Assembly (NCBI RefSeq): GCF_021134715.1
Contig: NC_060023.1
Location: 4,960,001-5,024,000, forward strand
From: Daphnia pulex
Lineage: Eukaryota; Arthropoda; Branchiopoda; Diplostraca; Daphniidae
Length of the DNA: 64,000 nt
Direction of reading: 5' to 3'
Both the position numbers and the translations under genes were made by a program. Below are positions 12,420 through 23,139 of this stretch, one piece after another (the first letter of the stretch is position 1; the number at the start of each line of letters is the position of its first letter). The notes below the pieces were generated by a model. It was not told the DNA's origin, did not search any database, and saw nothing but the letters and a program-made list of their open reading frames with translations.

Positions 12420-12870
12420 AAGATTAACTTATTCCTAATTTTTTGCTAAAAACTAGAAAGGCCTAAGTCTAGCGGCTATTTTTTTATAATTTTTTTTAAA
12501 CAGGGACCTTTTTGTGCAGCGCCATAAGGAATGCACGGCAAGTGCCCCAACTTTCGCTCGGCGAAATTTGTATACAGTTGGCGCCAGTTCCAGGGGGTAG
12601 GGAAATGACATAAAGGGGTGGCGCATTTTTTTTTTATATTCCCAATTTTTTTTCGAACCCCCCTCAAAAAATCTTAAACTTGCAGCAACTAGGTTAACAA
12701 AATCGCATAGCGCCATAAGACGCCATGCTAAAAGCGGCTGAAATTGGTACAGTGTACCAATTTCGTAGGTAGATACTATAAGCTTCATGTTTTGATGATA
12801 CACGCATACACAAACAGCATGAGTCCCGCTGGAACCAACAGTCATGACTCATGACATTAGCCGAATTTTT
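12420..12870. other. No confident gene
   Basis: A minus-strand frame of 130 codons (12,453-12,845) is open. Its translation is dominated by Lys/Phe-rich segments from A/T runs and contains no motif, so I treat it as chance. No splice partners are seen. Confidence 0.4.
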
Positions 12871-13446
12871 TTAGGTATATAGAAAAAATCCAAACGTTTT
12901 ATATTCAAGAATAGAATACTGTTTTTTTTTATATTCTGCGTAAAATTCGTTCAAGTTAAGCAGAAGTAAATGTTTCTGAATTTTCATTCCGGGAAGTTGT
13001 CTACTATATTCGTCGGAATTGTAGAAATCAATAATCCTTTGAATGTCCTCTTGCTCTTCTGTCAATATTCTTCCGCGCGCGTTTGATTCTTTTATTTTTG
13101 GTAGAATTCCACTCTCGCGCTTGAGTTGGGATCACTTTTTAGCTGCGTGAGTACTAACACCGAAGTAATTAGCAACTTGATTGTTGGACCAACTTTGGTG
13201 TGTTAAGTTTAGAAACGAATAACGTTCTTTTCGGTCGTTTGATGTCTTGATTTTATTGCGCACTTCCACCAATAAACTAGAATAATCATCTAGTGTCAAA
13301 GACGTACAGGCGACGGATGCGTTCAAAATATTTTGTCGAATGGAAAGAATCACTTTATCGAAAACTGTCAGTCTTTGTTCTTTATTGAATTGTGTTAGAT
13401 TTGGGACTGGATTAATCACAGATACGGCCTCTAGTGCTTGGATCAC
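12871..13446 (-). pseudogene. Fragment of a repetitive invertebrate protein family
   Basis: Two minus-strand pieces share one frame, split by a single TGA near 13,130. The upstream piece has a helix-turn-helix-like segment (SWSNNQVANYFGVSTHAAKK). The downstream piece carries EEQEDIQRIIDFYNSDEYSR, QLPGMK and LLLLNLNEFYAEYKKK. I recall many uncharacterised proteins in cnidarian and arthropod genomes with a DNA-binding-like helix, then a motif of the form FYxxDExSRxxPGKK and LxLxNLxExYxxFKK. This copy appears to be a degraded member. The function is unknown, and the high copy number in other genomes suggests a transposable element. Confidence 0.55.
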
Positions 13447-14200
13447 TTTCGTGGGGGTAAACGTTTTATTAAACGAAAGATCAGACGTGGATATGTTGCC
13501 GACAGCTTCTTAATCCTCGTCCGGCATTTCCAGATCATCACACGGCGAATTATTTTCAATATGGCTATCGGGTGAAACAAATTATTTACTACATTCTAAC
13601 ACATGTTTTGCTTCATTTAAACACCTCGAACAAAGTTTTTTTCCTGGAATCAGAGGTAATGGAAACACGAATTTAAGAGAATCACTGCTGAAAAGGTTAT
13701 TTTAAATTTCCCTTTGATTTTGTTCTTGTGTTTGGAAAAGGGATCACTACACACAGTTTGTCTTTCTTCATACGAAGTAGCTATGATAAATATAAAAATG
13801 ATGAGAACAAATTGTTTTAATATCACAGTAGTGAACACGCAGTTTAATTATTCGCTGATAACACTCGGACAAATCGTCAAGTAATATGAGTGTTTTTTCT
13901 AGTGATGCAAGCGTAAAAAAACGATAACGAAATACACGTATTAACAAGCCGTGGCTTAATTAGCGGAAGAACTCTGGCGAAAGAATTTTTTCTCACCAAC
14001 GACATTGTTCAAGAGTCAAGACCCCTAGTGGCCGAGTAATTATGTTACTATTTTCGGCTTTATCGCAATTTGCAAAGTCAATAAGCTAATATGTGGTCAG
14101 CTTATAGTCACTCAAGTAATAGCGCCTTCACTTTGGACTTTTCCACTGCAGCGTTTCTAACTTTCTTGTAAAACAATTTAGACTTTATGGTTTTCACTCT
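13447..14200. other. No recognisable gene
   Basis: An open minus frame at 13,650-13,838 begins with a hydrophobic run (VLIIFIFIIATS) that could be mistaken for a signal peptide, but it lacks any partner exon or motif. Nothing else is seen. Confidence 0.4.
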
Positions 14201-17040
14201 TTGAATAAAATGAAAAGTTCATCAGATCCAGATGATACCATTCAGAACAATAATGGCAGAAAAAATAAAAGAAGTCTTGCCCATGAATACTTTATCTACG
14301 ATGAGAAAAATGACGTGAGCAACTACAAAACCTGTTCAGCATCTATCAAAAGTAGCAATACCCCCAATCTCGAGAATCATCTTAAAATAAGAAAACTAAT
14401 TTAAAAAGAATATCTGCAATTCTTAAATGACAAAGAAAACAAACTGTCTTACAATCCAAAAAGAATTGCCGAAGCTAAGGCTGCTTCGCTATTGCAACCA
14501 ACATTACCTCAGGTAAAATTTTATCGTAGAAGTTTTTTCAGTGTATATACTCAACTCTTCATAAAATCTTTTGATCTAATTTTTTTATTGTGATTAAAAA
14601 AGCCAAGTACATCAGAAAGAATACTAAGCAATTGCTTCTAAGGAAGAAACTAGCCTTTTGTCTTGCAACTACTTCCATGCCGAATATAATTTGGGACAAT
14701 AAAGATTCGCAGTCATATGTTTTGACGTTTTGTTGTTGGATCCAAGACACAAAATACCTGTAAGAATGACAGTGACTGCAGATCAAGCAGTGCAAAGCCC
14801 AATTTACAGTACATATCGGGACAAAGACAGGGATGGCTTCAGTGCTTCCACTTCTAAAAAACAGGCGCCCCTAGAAGTTGCCATATCAGGGAAATAAAAC
14901 CCCAAAAACAAAATGAAAAATCCCCAGAAATATCCCTAAACACTTTTTTTTCTTTTTACCGCAAAATTCTAAAAAATCCCTGTAAATCCCCCTAAATTTC
15001 TACAAAATAAATTTTCACGCTGATAATTTTCTATAACGCATGAAATTCTTCAGGCCAGATTGGCAGATTTGCCTTCAGCCTAGAATACAAGAGTACAGAG
15101 TAGGCCTATCACTCCTATTTCCTTAAGAGTATTTCTGACTCTACTATAGTCTATAGAGTAGTAGTACTTATTTTCGACACAGTGGCTCTGGCTACCGCGT
15201 TTTTTTGGATGAAAACCAAATTTTATCACGATGAGTTCTTAATTTAATCGGTTGGGGGCTTCCTGTTAAAAAAATAGTACAAAAATAGGAAAATTCCCCT
15301 AAACATAATGTTTCCCCCCTAAAAATCCCTAGAACCATAGTTTGAAAATTTCCACCCTTTTTTGTTTTTAAACTAACGAAAATATCCCCAGATAGGGAAA
15401 TATCCCTAGAAGTAGGCTTCATCCTACTATGGTAACTAAATGCTTAACCTCTATACCTTGCAGTGTTGCTTTAATATTTAGTTTATCCGTTTATCTCTTA
15501 ATCACATAACCCTATTTTAACATTTATTTTTATTAGGAGTAACAATATATTACATCAACGCCGATCATCAACCTGAAAAAATTGTAATTTTTTATTTTTT
15601 TTAATTACTTCATTTCCCATTTCCTCACATGGGGACCATAATTGGTAATAACTTGGTGAAAAACTTCCTAACTGAATGGGATATTGAGGTCCCAATTATC
15701 GTAACCGACAATGGTGGAAACATGATAAAGGCATTCCAGCTCGCTGCAACACCAGAGAACATGGAAAAAGTCATAAATGATATTGCAACCTAACACGACA
15801 CAAGAAACGAATGCTGATGATTGTAATGAAGATGGACAAGAAACTGAAGAAAGTCTTTCATCGGAGTATTCCGACTCCGATGGTTCCGATCAGTCTGACA
15901 ATGCATCATTGTCGCACTTCTCGTCTTCATTAGCAAACGACATTTTTTACCTTAATCTACCAATCAACTGAATCTAAAAATCAAACTTCACTTCCATTGT
16001 TGCCTGAAATACCTAGTACGACAACGAGCGGTTTTGTTGCTGAAGCCGAGGATGAAGCAGAATTATGGGAGATGGCAGATTCTGAAGCATTGCTTTCAGA
16101 GCAATAAGAAATAAATCAACAGATTTTAAACTTCATGGAACATGAGAAAGAAATAGAAGATGTCATGAAACAGCTTAACATCTTGGGGAAAAAACGGATG
16201 AGAAGAATTTCATGTCTTTCACACTCACTTCAGCTAGTGATGTCAGCATTTGACAAATACAGAGTAAAACATTCAAATTCTGGTACTGCAGTACGTTTCT
16301 TCATCAGAGTTATTGCTCGGGGAAAAAAATAGTTGCTAAATTCAACTTCTAAACAAATGCGACTCCAAGGCTAATTGAGCTTTCTAAAAAAAGCTCATTG
16401 GAGACGTTTCCACACGATGGTTTTCTACTTTCTTTCTTCTGGAAACGTTTGCTTGAGCTGCGTGATTTAGTTACGTATTCTTTGTGAGGAACTCAACAAG
16501 GATGGGTTGTTAAACACTGAATGGACAGCATTAAAAAAAATTTGAATCTTCTGGAGCCTTTTGCATCCTACACACAGCTTTGCAGTGCGGAAAAAACAGT
16601 CACTTTTTCTTAAATAGTCTCATGCATTGATGAGCTGTGACTCCGTTTTGAAAAGGTTTAAAAACACTAAATATGTTTAAATTCATGCCTTAACCTTGTT
16701 GTGCCTATTTAATCCTACTTTTCTGAAGATAATCCGTTATTAGCTGGAGTTCGTGCTGAGATGAAAAACAATCTCAACGCTTGGTTTTACTTCATGATAG
16801 ACGAGAATATGGATACATTTGACAGTATTTATCTGTTAGCAACTGGATTAGATCCCAATTACAGGCTCTTTGTATCCGGAGTGCCCGCTGTTCAAAATAT
16901 TGTCACGGGTGAGGAGGCTAACACGTTCGGTTTTGAGAGCGACCTGAAGCTGTTTGGTAAAAGAGAAACAAACAGACTGGAGGTCGCGACTCCACCACCG
17001 ACACACACACCAACACAGTAAAACGTCCAACACCGGAGAA
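14201..17040 (+). pseudogene. hAT-family transposase, heavily decayed
   Basis: The pieces lie in the order expected for a ZBED/hAT transposase. At 14,201-14,510 there is a BED-type zinc finger segment (AHEYFIYDEKNDVS ... NLENHLK) in which one Cys of the CxxC pair is replaced, followed by a donor GTAAAA. KKLAFCLATTSMPNIIWDNK lies at about 14,645. WDIEVPIIVTDNGGNMIKAF lies at about 15,680, around the first catalytic Asp. An acidic linker follows. RISCLSHSLQLVMSAFDKYR is at about 16,205. DVSTRWFSTFFLLETF is near 16,400 in a shifted frame. The LATGLDPNYRLF motif is at about 16,840. Many stops and frameshifts exclude function. A Ca/Cu-rich insert (see 14,865-15,425) splits it. Confidence 0.8.
14865..15425. 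mobile_element. Probable insertion inside the hAT copy
   Basis: The hAT coding similarity stops near 14,860 and resumes near 15,540. The intervening DNA starts with CCCCTAGAAGTTGCC and ends with ATATCCCTAGAAGTAGGC. It is full of the words AAAATCCC, CCCTAAA and GGGAAATA in both orientations. The repeated AAATCCCTA-type words and the interruption of a coding sequence suggest a non-autonomous repeat. The boundaries are approximate and I found no clear target duplication. Confidence 0.4.
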
Positions 17041-17044
17041 ACAT

Positions 17045-18185
17045 GCCCCCCCCTTTTGCATGCCTCTGTCAACGTTGTCTCGTCCCCAATGACTATTGTT
17101 GTCAAGCGTCGGGGAATCGTCAACTTCCCAGGATCAGAATCGACTGCAAATATCTGTTCTGGGAACCAATCAATTGCTACGTTATAGAAACGTGACAATA
17201 TTGTAACAAGACACATCAATAAAACAACTATAGATATGGTAACACTCATTTTTTTAACCAGAATCTGTTATGTCGCTAATTATTCTACTACAAAAACAGG
17301 GTCTTGAAGATGGTAGCAAGAACAAGGTTAACCCTGCGGAGAACAATGCTGGCCAAGAAAAAGAGGGAGGAACAGGAACTGCTGATGGTGGCCCCAGAAA
17401 TCTCAATACCCATCAATTTAAATTGCTTTCGCAAAAACTTTAAATTCTGCTCCTTAGTCATCCAATGACTATCGCCAAAAGGGTTTCCGACGTTCCGGCC
17501 CTTTCGTTCCGAACCAATTTAATTTTTACTGATCGGCCGGAATGGAACCCATTCCGGCCCTATTAAATGTAAACAATTCCAGCCCACTGATATTATTTGT
17601 GTTTATTGTACATTTACATTAGACATAGACAATAGACAATTTATTTTTTAACGAATATGTTAAGGGTATGAGTGTAGTGGTCGGATATAATGTCGGTTAG
17701 GTCGTCGTGAAGTATTCATTTTTGTAAGGTTGCGACAATCGGGTTTGGAAAGAGCTTTATAAGTATTGTGTGCAATAGGGTCAAACAACTGAGAAGCAGG
17801 GTCAAATAACGCATCGCGGACGGATTGCTTAGCTTTCGTATACAAAGGAATGCTACTGGTAAAGTAGGATCGGGCGTACATGTGTGTGGAGCATTGATGA
17901 AAAATACGTCGTCTACTTGAGCCACACGGCCCCCACAGTTACTTTCCTCTTAGTTTCAGGGTTGACGATGTCCCGTTAGTTGCATCGCCATTTTTGGTTT
18001 CTACCGTCATTAGTTGGCTTTCCTTTCCTTCCTAGTTTGAAGCATCCACCCTGGATTAAAGTTGGAGCAGAGCAGCGTCCTCCCCCTTGTACCACAACCC
18101 TATCCTATAAATTAAATCATTTTCAGAATGACACACTAATTACTTATAAATCTGTATACCTCATTGGGGTTTTTCAATCGAGCGG
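17045..18185. other. Insert between hAT core and hAT C-terminus, unassigned
   Basis: The hAT reading stops near 17,040, yet its C-terminal motif reappears at about 18,900, so this stretch and the next are probably insertions. A plus-strand open piece near 17,300 (about 47 codons, ending at a stop) is Gly/Asn/Glu-rich. A GC-rich patch at 17,490-17,580 repeats TTCCGGCCC three times in both orientations. A minus frame at 17,660-17,881 (SVRDALFDPASQLFDP) is open but unrecognised. Confidence 0.4.
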
Positions 18186-18189
18186 ATCT

Positions 18190-18420
18190 ACGGATGGAAT
18201 TCCTCGAAGTCGCTGAAGATGCAAAGCGCGAGCTTCTTGAAGCCGATTAACGAGAGCGCGAGCTCATTGAAGCCGAAAAACGAGAGCGCGAACTCACTGA
18301 AGCCGAAAAACGAGAGCGCGAAGTCGCGAACTCACTGAAGCCGATAAACCAGAGTGCGAGCTCGAACGGGAGGAACTCGAGGAATCCCTGGATCTTGAGC
18401 CAGTGTTTGGATAGGTCAGC
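18190..18420 (+). repeat. 30-bp coding-type tandem repeat (RERELxEAEK)
   Basis: Three to four tandem units of 30 bases encode RERELIEAEK / RERELTEAEK. They are preceded by MEFLEVAEDAKRELLEAD and followed by a diverged acidic stretch ending LDLEPVFG. One in-frame TAA and a frameshift between units show decay. The charged 10-residue heptad-like period predicts a long single helix or coiled coil. Similar Glu/Arg repeats occur in retrotransposon gag-like proteins, but that link is only a guess. Confidence 0.6.
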
Positions 18421-18899
18421 AAGGAAATGTTGTTGTTTGAAGCTGGAATGGTGTAGAATTGTCCAGTAGTCTCGTTGTTCTGACCATCCACCCTCGCATC
18501 CTCCCTTCCGACGTCAAGTGGCGTACTTGAATTTTGACTAGGGTACTGAGATCCAGAGACAGTTACCACATTTACTTCTGCAGGAGTGGTAAGGAAACCT
18601 CCCACACAAGTATTATTTGAAACAATGGTTTCGACTGTGAATAGTATCAATCCGGGAGCGCGATTGGCCAAACCGGAACGGTAAGGCCGGAAGGGTGGTG
18701 GGCCGCAACGCCACATACCCCGCCAAACTGGGTTACGAAGGTCAAAGATAAAAGTAGAGTTGTTAGATTATGTTTCGATGAACTTATAGGTCCGTTAACT
18801 TGCGGAGAGGGAGACATCCGATAAAGATTGATTGTTTGGCGTACTGAAAAAGTCAACAACATCCATTTCCATATTTATCGAAGCTAATTTTTACTCTTT

Positions 18900-18960
18900 T
18901 GGCTCTTCAAGCTTCTTCTGCCCCATCCGAAAGGGAGTTTTCTATTGCTGGATGGCATTG
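18900..18960 (+). pseudogene. hAT transposase C-terminal dimerisation motif remnant
   Basis: Read in one plus frame this gives SSAPSEREFSIAG, closely matching the conserved end of hAT transposases (SAxSERxFSxAG), which forms the dimer. It lies 1.9 kb beyond the rest of the hAT pseudogene and in the same orientation, so it is most likely the displaced 3' end of that copy. Confidence 0.7.
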
Positions 18961-18964
18961 TGCT

Positions 18965-20383
18965 TTGCCATAAGGCTCCATGTAAACCGTGGCTGCCGCG
19001 CGGCTGAAAATTATTTGACCGTCTGTCACAATTTTTTTTTTAAGAACTACGCTATTTTAAACCTGAATTTAATGAAAATTTGACAAATTGTCAAGTAAAA
19101 GACGTAGAACACATGGGTATCTTTTAATAAATTTATTTCTAATTAGAAGTACCACAATTATATAAAAATTTAAAAATTTAATTTTCAACTTCGTTTTTTT
19201 AAAAGAAATATTGAATATTTTCACGGAGAGTTTTGTATGTAACATCTAGAACACTTCACTAACATAGCTCATTAAAAAAAATTCTTGTTACATTTACTAC
19301 CCTCGACTATTTAGGACCTGATATCCAGGATTTGAGACACCTAACGTCACCTAGCGGATTCCATAGTTATCGGTCTAATAGAGTTGGCTAACGTCCGAAG
19401 TTTCCCAGTCGATTAAAGCAAAGAACAAATTTTTGCCACGAACTCTTGCATGGCGGGATTGGCGGCTAATGGAGTTTCGCCGGTGTCATTCTTAGTTTAA
19501 TGTTTCCAATTTCAGTCTTCTTTAGTTTCCATTCATAATTGGATAACTACATTCCTTAGTTATCAGGTAATCTTTTAATTTTTATTTCCCCTTAGTCATT
19601 GTAGTTTATTTATTATTAATTTTTAAGTAAAAGGAATTTTGTTTTCGTTTTTATACGTTGCCGTGCGTCAGGGTTGACACCCTAGCGGTATTGTACCAAA
19701 GCGCAACAGCCGCTTCGGTCCCAAGTCCCAACCCTACTCACCCGATAAAGGAGTGAAAAACATCTATTATCCACCAGGCAGCGCTGATCAGGTGCATTAC
19801 CCTGTGAATTTCTAACGAACATGAAAAAATTCCAGAACGAGTTCTACTTTTTCGTTTTTTTTTCAGTTAAGGTGAATACTGCGCTGCACCGAAAAAACGA
19901 AAAAGTAGAAGCTTGTTCGAAAAAAATTTCTGTTTTCTTTTTCCAATACAATTTTTACACCAAACGATAGGTCTCAGCAAAACCTATCCATTTCTGTTGA
20001 ATTTTTTAAGTTTTGACCAATAATTTAGACACAATAAAAGTTTTAAGTTTTGGCCCAAATCTAGGAGGAGGAGGGTGAGTCAAAACAACGAAAGTTTAAC
20101 ATGCTCGTTTGGGCATTTATCGTTGTTATTTTACCTTAAAATTATGCATTTTGGAATCCTTGTAAAACAGTGGATTAAGTGATGCATAATAATAAATTTT
20201 ATAGGGTGTTTTTATTATGAAAAAATTTAAATGATTAACGCCCAATCAGCAACTAGCAGCTGAAGGCCATTTTGGAATAGCGGGTAATTTGAATATCCGA
20301 TGAGAAATTTAAAAAAAAAAAGGTCGAACGGCAGACACGCAGCTTAATTACAGTGAATTTCATTATGATGAGCCTAATAAAAG
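18965..20383. other. No gene; one short hairpin
   Basis: The DNA is AT-rich without coding motifs. A hairpin at about 19,833-19,920 pairs GTTCTACTTTTTCGTTTTTT with AAAAAACGAAAAAGTAGAAG around a loop of about 30 bases. The segment at 19,374-19,407 (TAATAGAGTTGGCTAACGTC) recurs near 27,408. Confidence 0.5.
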
Positions 20384-21440
20384 ATTGATGCGGTTGCCAC
20401 CTGTTTCGGTGTTTTTTTTCGGCACTTCGATTTCGTCGTTTTTGGCACTGTGTTTGTCTTTTTCGGCACCGCAGCCAGATTTAGTTCCAGGCGTCATGTT
20501 TTTGGGAGGGTTGCCAGGCGTGTGTGTTTTTCCGTTTCGGCACTATATTTTTCCGTTTCGGCACTATGTTTTTCCGTTTCGGCACTATTGTATTTATTGT
20601 ATTTATTATTAGATTTATTTATTGGATTTTAATAAAATTTTGTCAAAATTTTAACACCACATTTTGAAACTCTTTTCCTTTTCCTATTCTGCGTATAGTC
20701 TAGTACCACGGGTACGGCACGCTAAAAATTTAAAATTTTTCTGGATTTGAACTCTGGACCCCAAATTGTAGTGCTGATGCTTTAAACCACTCAACTAACT
20801 AGACATTTCAATCTGATAAAGTTGGTTAGACTAGCCCGAGACTAGCGATGACTCGGGATGTTAGTTTTCGGATTCTGTTCCAGTTTTAGTTTCCCGTTTC
20901 CGTTTCGGCATCGTCGCAAAATTTGTATTCCACCAGGTGTCGTGTAAACACAAATAAACACACACCGTGCAAACCTTACACACACCAAATTAAAAAAAAA
21001 ATAAGAAAGCAGAACGGCACACCCTAGAAGGCTCTACCCCCCAAAAAGCTATTATCTAAAACCAGTCAGAGCGCCCCTAGTGGCCTGACGGTGCAATAGC
21101 GCGGATAGCAAATTGACATAAATAAATCGAGTGATTTAATCACATGATTATTGTCCAAAAAACTTCCATACGGGTGGCACAGAATTGGTGCCCAAACGGT
21201 GAAATTTGGTGCCGAAACAAACAACAGTTTTCATGTTCGAGGACGTATGGTTTGCATGGGGTGCCGAAACGGTTGAAGTTGGTGCCGAAACGAACGAAAT
21301 TGGTGCCGAAACGGTCAAATTTGGTGCCGAAACGGACAATATTTTTTCATCATCGAGGAAGTGTGGTTTGCATGGGGTGCCGAAAACGACGAAATCGAAG
21401 TGCCGAAAAAAGTGCCGAAACTGGTGGACACCATTGATGC
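20384..21440. mobile_element. Foldback DNA element with 8-bp target duplication
   Basis: The direct repeat ATTGATGC lies at 20,384-20,391 and again at 21,433-21,440, so the element proper is 20,392-21,432 (1,041 bp). The left end starts GGTTGCCACCTGTTTCGG. The complement of the right end is GGTGTCCACCAGTTTCGG. The terminal repeats continue for about 55 bases (TTCGGCACTTCGATTTCGTC on the left, its complement on the right). Inside each end is an array of the word GTTTCGGCAC at a 21-23-base period: 20,400-20,590, and inverted at 21,190-21,420. It encodes no protein. An 8-bp duplication is typical of hAT, Merlin, P and some KDZ elements, so the mobilising enzyme is not fixed by these ends. Confidence 0.85.
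20741..20804 (-). ncRNA. tRNA-like module inside the foldback element
   Basis: On the minus strand an A-box-like word (TAGTTGAGTGGTTTAAAGC) is followed about 30 bases later by a B box (GAGTTCAAATCC). The cloverleaf is imperfect, so this is a tRNA-derived or tRNA-mimicking promoter module rather than a working tRNA gene. Confidence 0.45.
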
Positions 21441-23135
21441 TAGCATTGAAGTCATGCATTCATTCACTTTCTCGCACTTTCTTATCAGCTTATGACGCAT
21501 TAGTTCCGATTAGTTCAACCACCTCGAATGAATATATTGCCTGTATTGCTGTTCAAGCGTGACGCTTTAAAAGACAGTTATTCTAACATTATAGATAAAC
21601 TATAATTTACACAAAACGCCAGTTTATTATAAAGATTTCTAAAAGAAGTTAAAGAAAAACTAATTATTCAGGCTATGATTGAATCATTGAACTTGATAAA
21701 GGAGCGGGATGTGCGACATTCACACCTGCTGGGGGGATTCTTGTCATAGCCGCTGCAACTTTTGCAACAAGAAGCCCCCAGCGGGTGTGTTGATTACTAA
21801 AACTGAAAATGACGCTTTGGGGGGGGGTCTACAAAAACATGAATAACTTAAAGAAAAATCGGTCCCGCCTTCAAAAAACTAATAGAAACTTGAAGTAAAA
21901 GAAACAAAGAATAAAACGAGACTAAGTTTGTAATTTTAGGTCGTATAGGTTACAAATGGGAGAGATTTTAAAACTTTTCGTTTCCCCATAAGCGCCATGT
22001 TAAACCGCGCGAAGAAATTTTCGACGGCTCACCTATTTTTCAATAGAATTTAATGTTTTAAAAATACTAAATTACATCTAAATTAAACCAAAATTGGAAC
22101 TTAACTTAATCTTGCAATTTTCTTTAACCCTGTATTTTTTAAAATTAAAAATTTTTAATAGAAAGACACCATAAACCAAAAAGTTAATTTTCAAACATAT
22201 TTTTTATTATGATCCCTTTATTTTTTCTTGGATGGGTTTTACACAGAGTAAGAAAACATTAGTATAAATAATGCTCATTAAACAAATTGCTTTTAACAAT
22301 TTGTTTTGGGTGAAAATGCTAAAATGACTGTACTATAAGAGGAATGGTCAACGACATGGTCGTCCTATGCCGTATGGTGGCGCGTCGATCAGATGATCTG
22401 AAAAGAATTGCTTTTCCTCTGGTCTCCCTACTGACGGTGAGTCTTCAGTGAAGACTCACCGGTGTGTGAAGACTCTTCACACACCGTCAATTTCCCGTGA
22501 CTATCTATCCACGATATCATTTTCGGAAACACATGTAAATTATGTAAAAAAATTCCGCATGTCCTGTGAATTTTTTTCAGATTTTTAACGTTTTTTTAAC
22601 CTTGATTCCTAAAGCAGCTGATTTCCCCCCTTTTTCCTCCTTTTTAAGGGTGGTAAAAGGGAGGGATAGGGTGAAAATATGGTCCGATCCCTAGAGCTGA
22701 AAGAACGCTGAAAGGCGTTGAATGGCGATATCGGACTTATAATCCGATTTTCCCCGCTAGACGGTCCGATCTAGACGACAACAAGATCGGACTTCTCGGT
22801 TGAAGTTTTTGTTGTATTCCTGGCCAGCAAAAAAGCATCTTGGTTGGTGTTGGAGGGTTGGTGGGGGTTGCAAATCGGGTTGGTGTGGGAGCAAGTATGT
22901 TACCACCGCTGTGTTAAACGTATTTTAAGCTACCTGTACCTACTAGCATTACTTTTATTGGAATAACTTTAATATCAAACAAGTTTTTACCGTATGCACC
23001 TCAATACAACTGTTCAAGATTTCGTTTTATTGTTTATTTTTATGATCAATACAATTGGGTTTCAACCAGTTGTCTATTACTGTTCACACGTCATTGAATA
23101 CAGGAATTTACAGGTAAAGTCAGACCATTCAAGCT
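21441..23135. other. 3' flank of the Sox gene, no other gene
   Basis: No coding motif is seen on either strand. Two adjacent perfect palindromes occur at 22,436-22,485 (annotated separately). A run near 22,690-22,800 repeats GGTCCGATC and ATCGGACTT in both orientations. A plus open frame at 22,994-23,314 overlaps the end of the Sox gene in antisense and is a shadow. Confidence 0.5.
22436..22485. repeat. Two adjacent perfect 25-base palindromes
   Basis: GGTGAGTCTTCA is followed after one base by its complement TGAAGACTCACC (22,436-22,460). Immediately after comes GGTGTGTGAAGA, one base, and TCTTCACACACC (22,461-22,485). The pair is enclosed by TGACGGTG and CACCGTCA. Either a double hairpin or a cruciform could form. 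Confidence 0.9.
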
Positions 23136-23139
23136 TTCA

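Noticed and set aside
16848..17249. 133-codon minus-strand frame with a hydrophobic start
   Set aside because: It is antisense to the recognisable hAT segment LATGLDPNYRLF and has no motif of its own.
18294..18716. 140-codon minus-strand frame antisense to the RERELxEAEK repeat
   Set aside because: Its Ser/Arg-rich end is just the complement of the repeat, and no motif or splice partner supports it.
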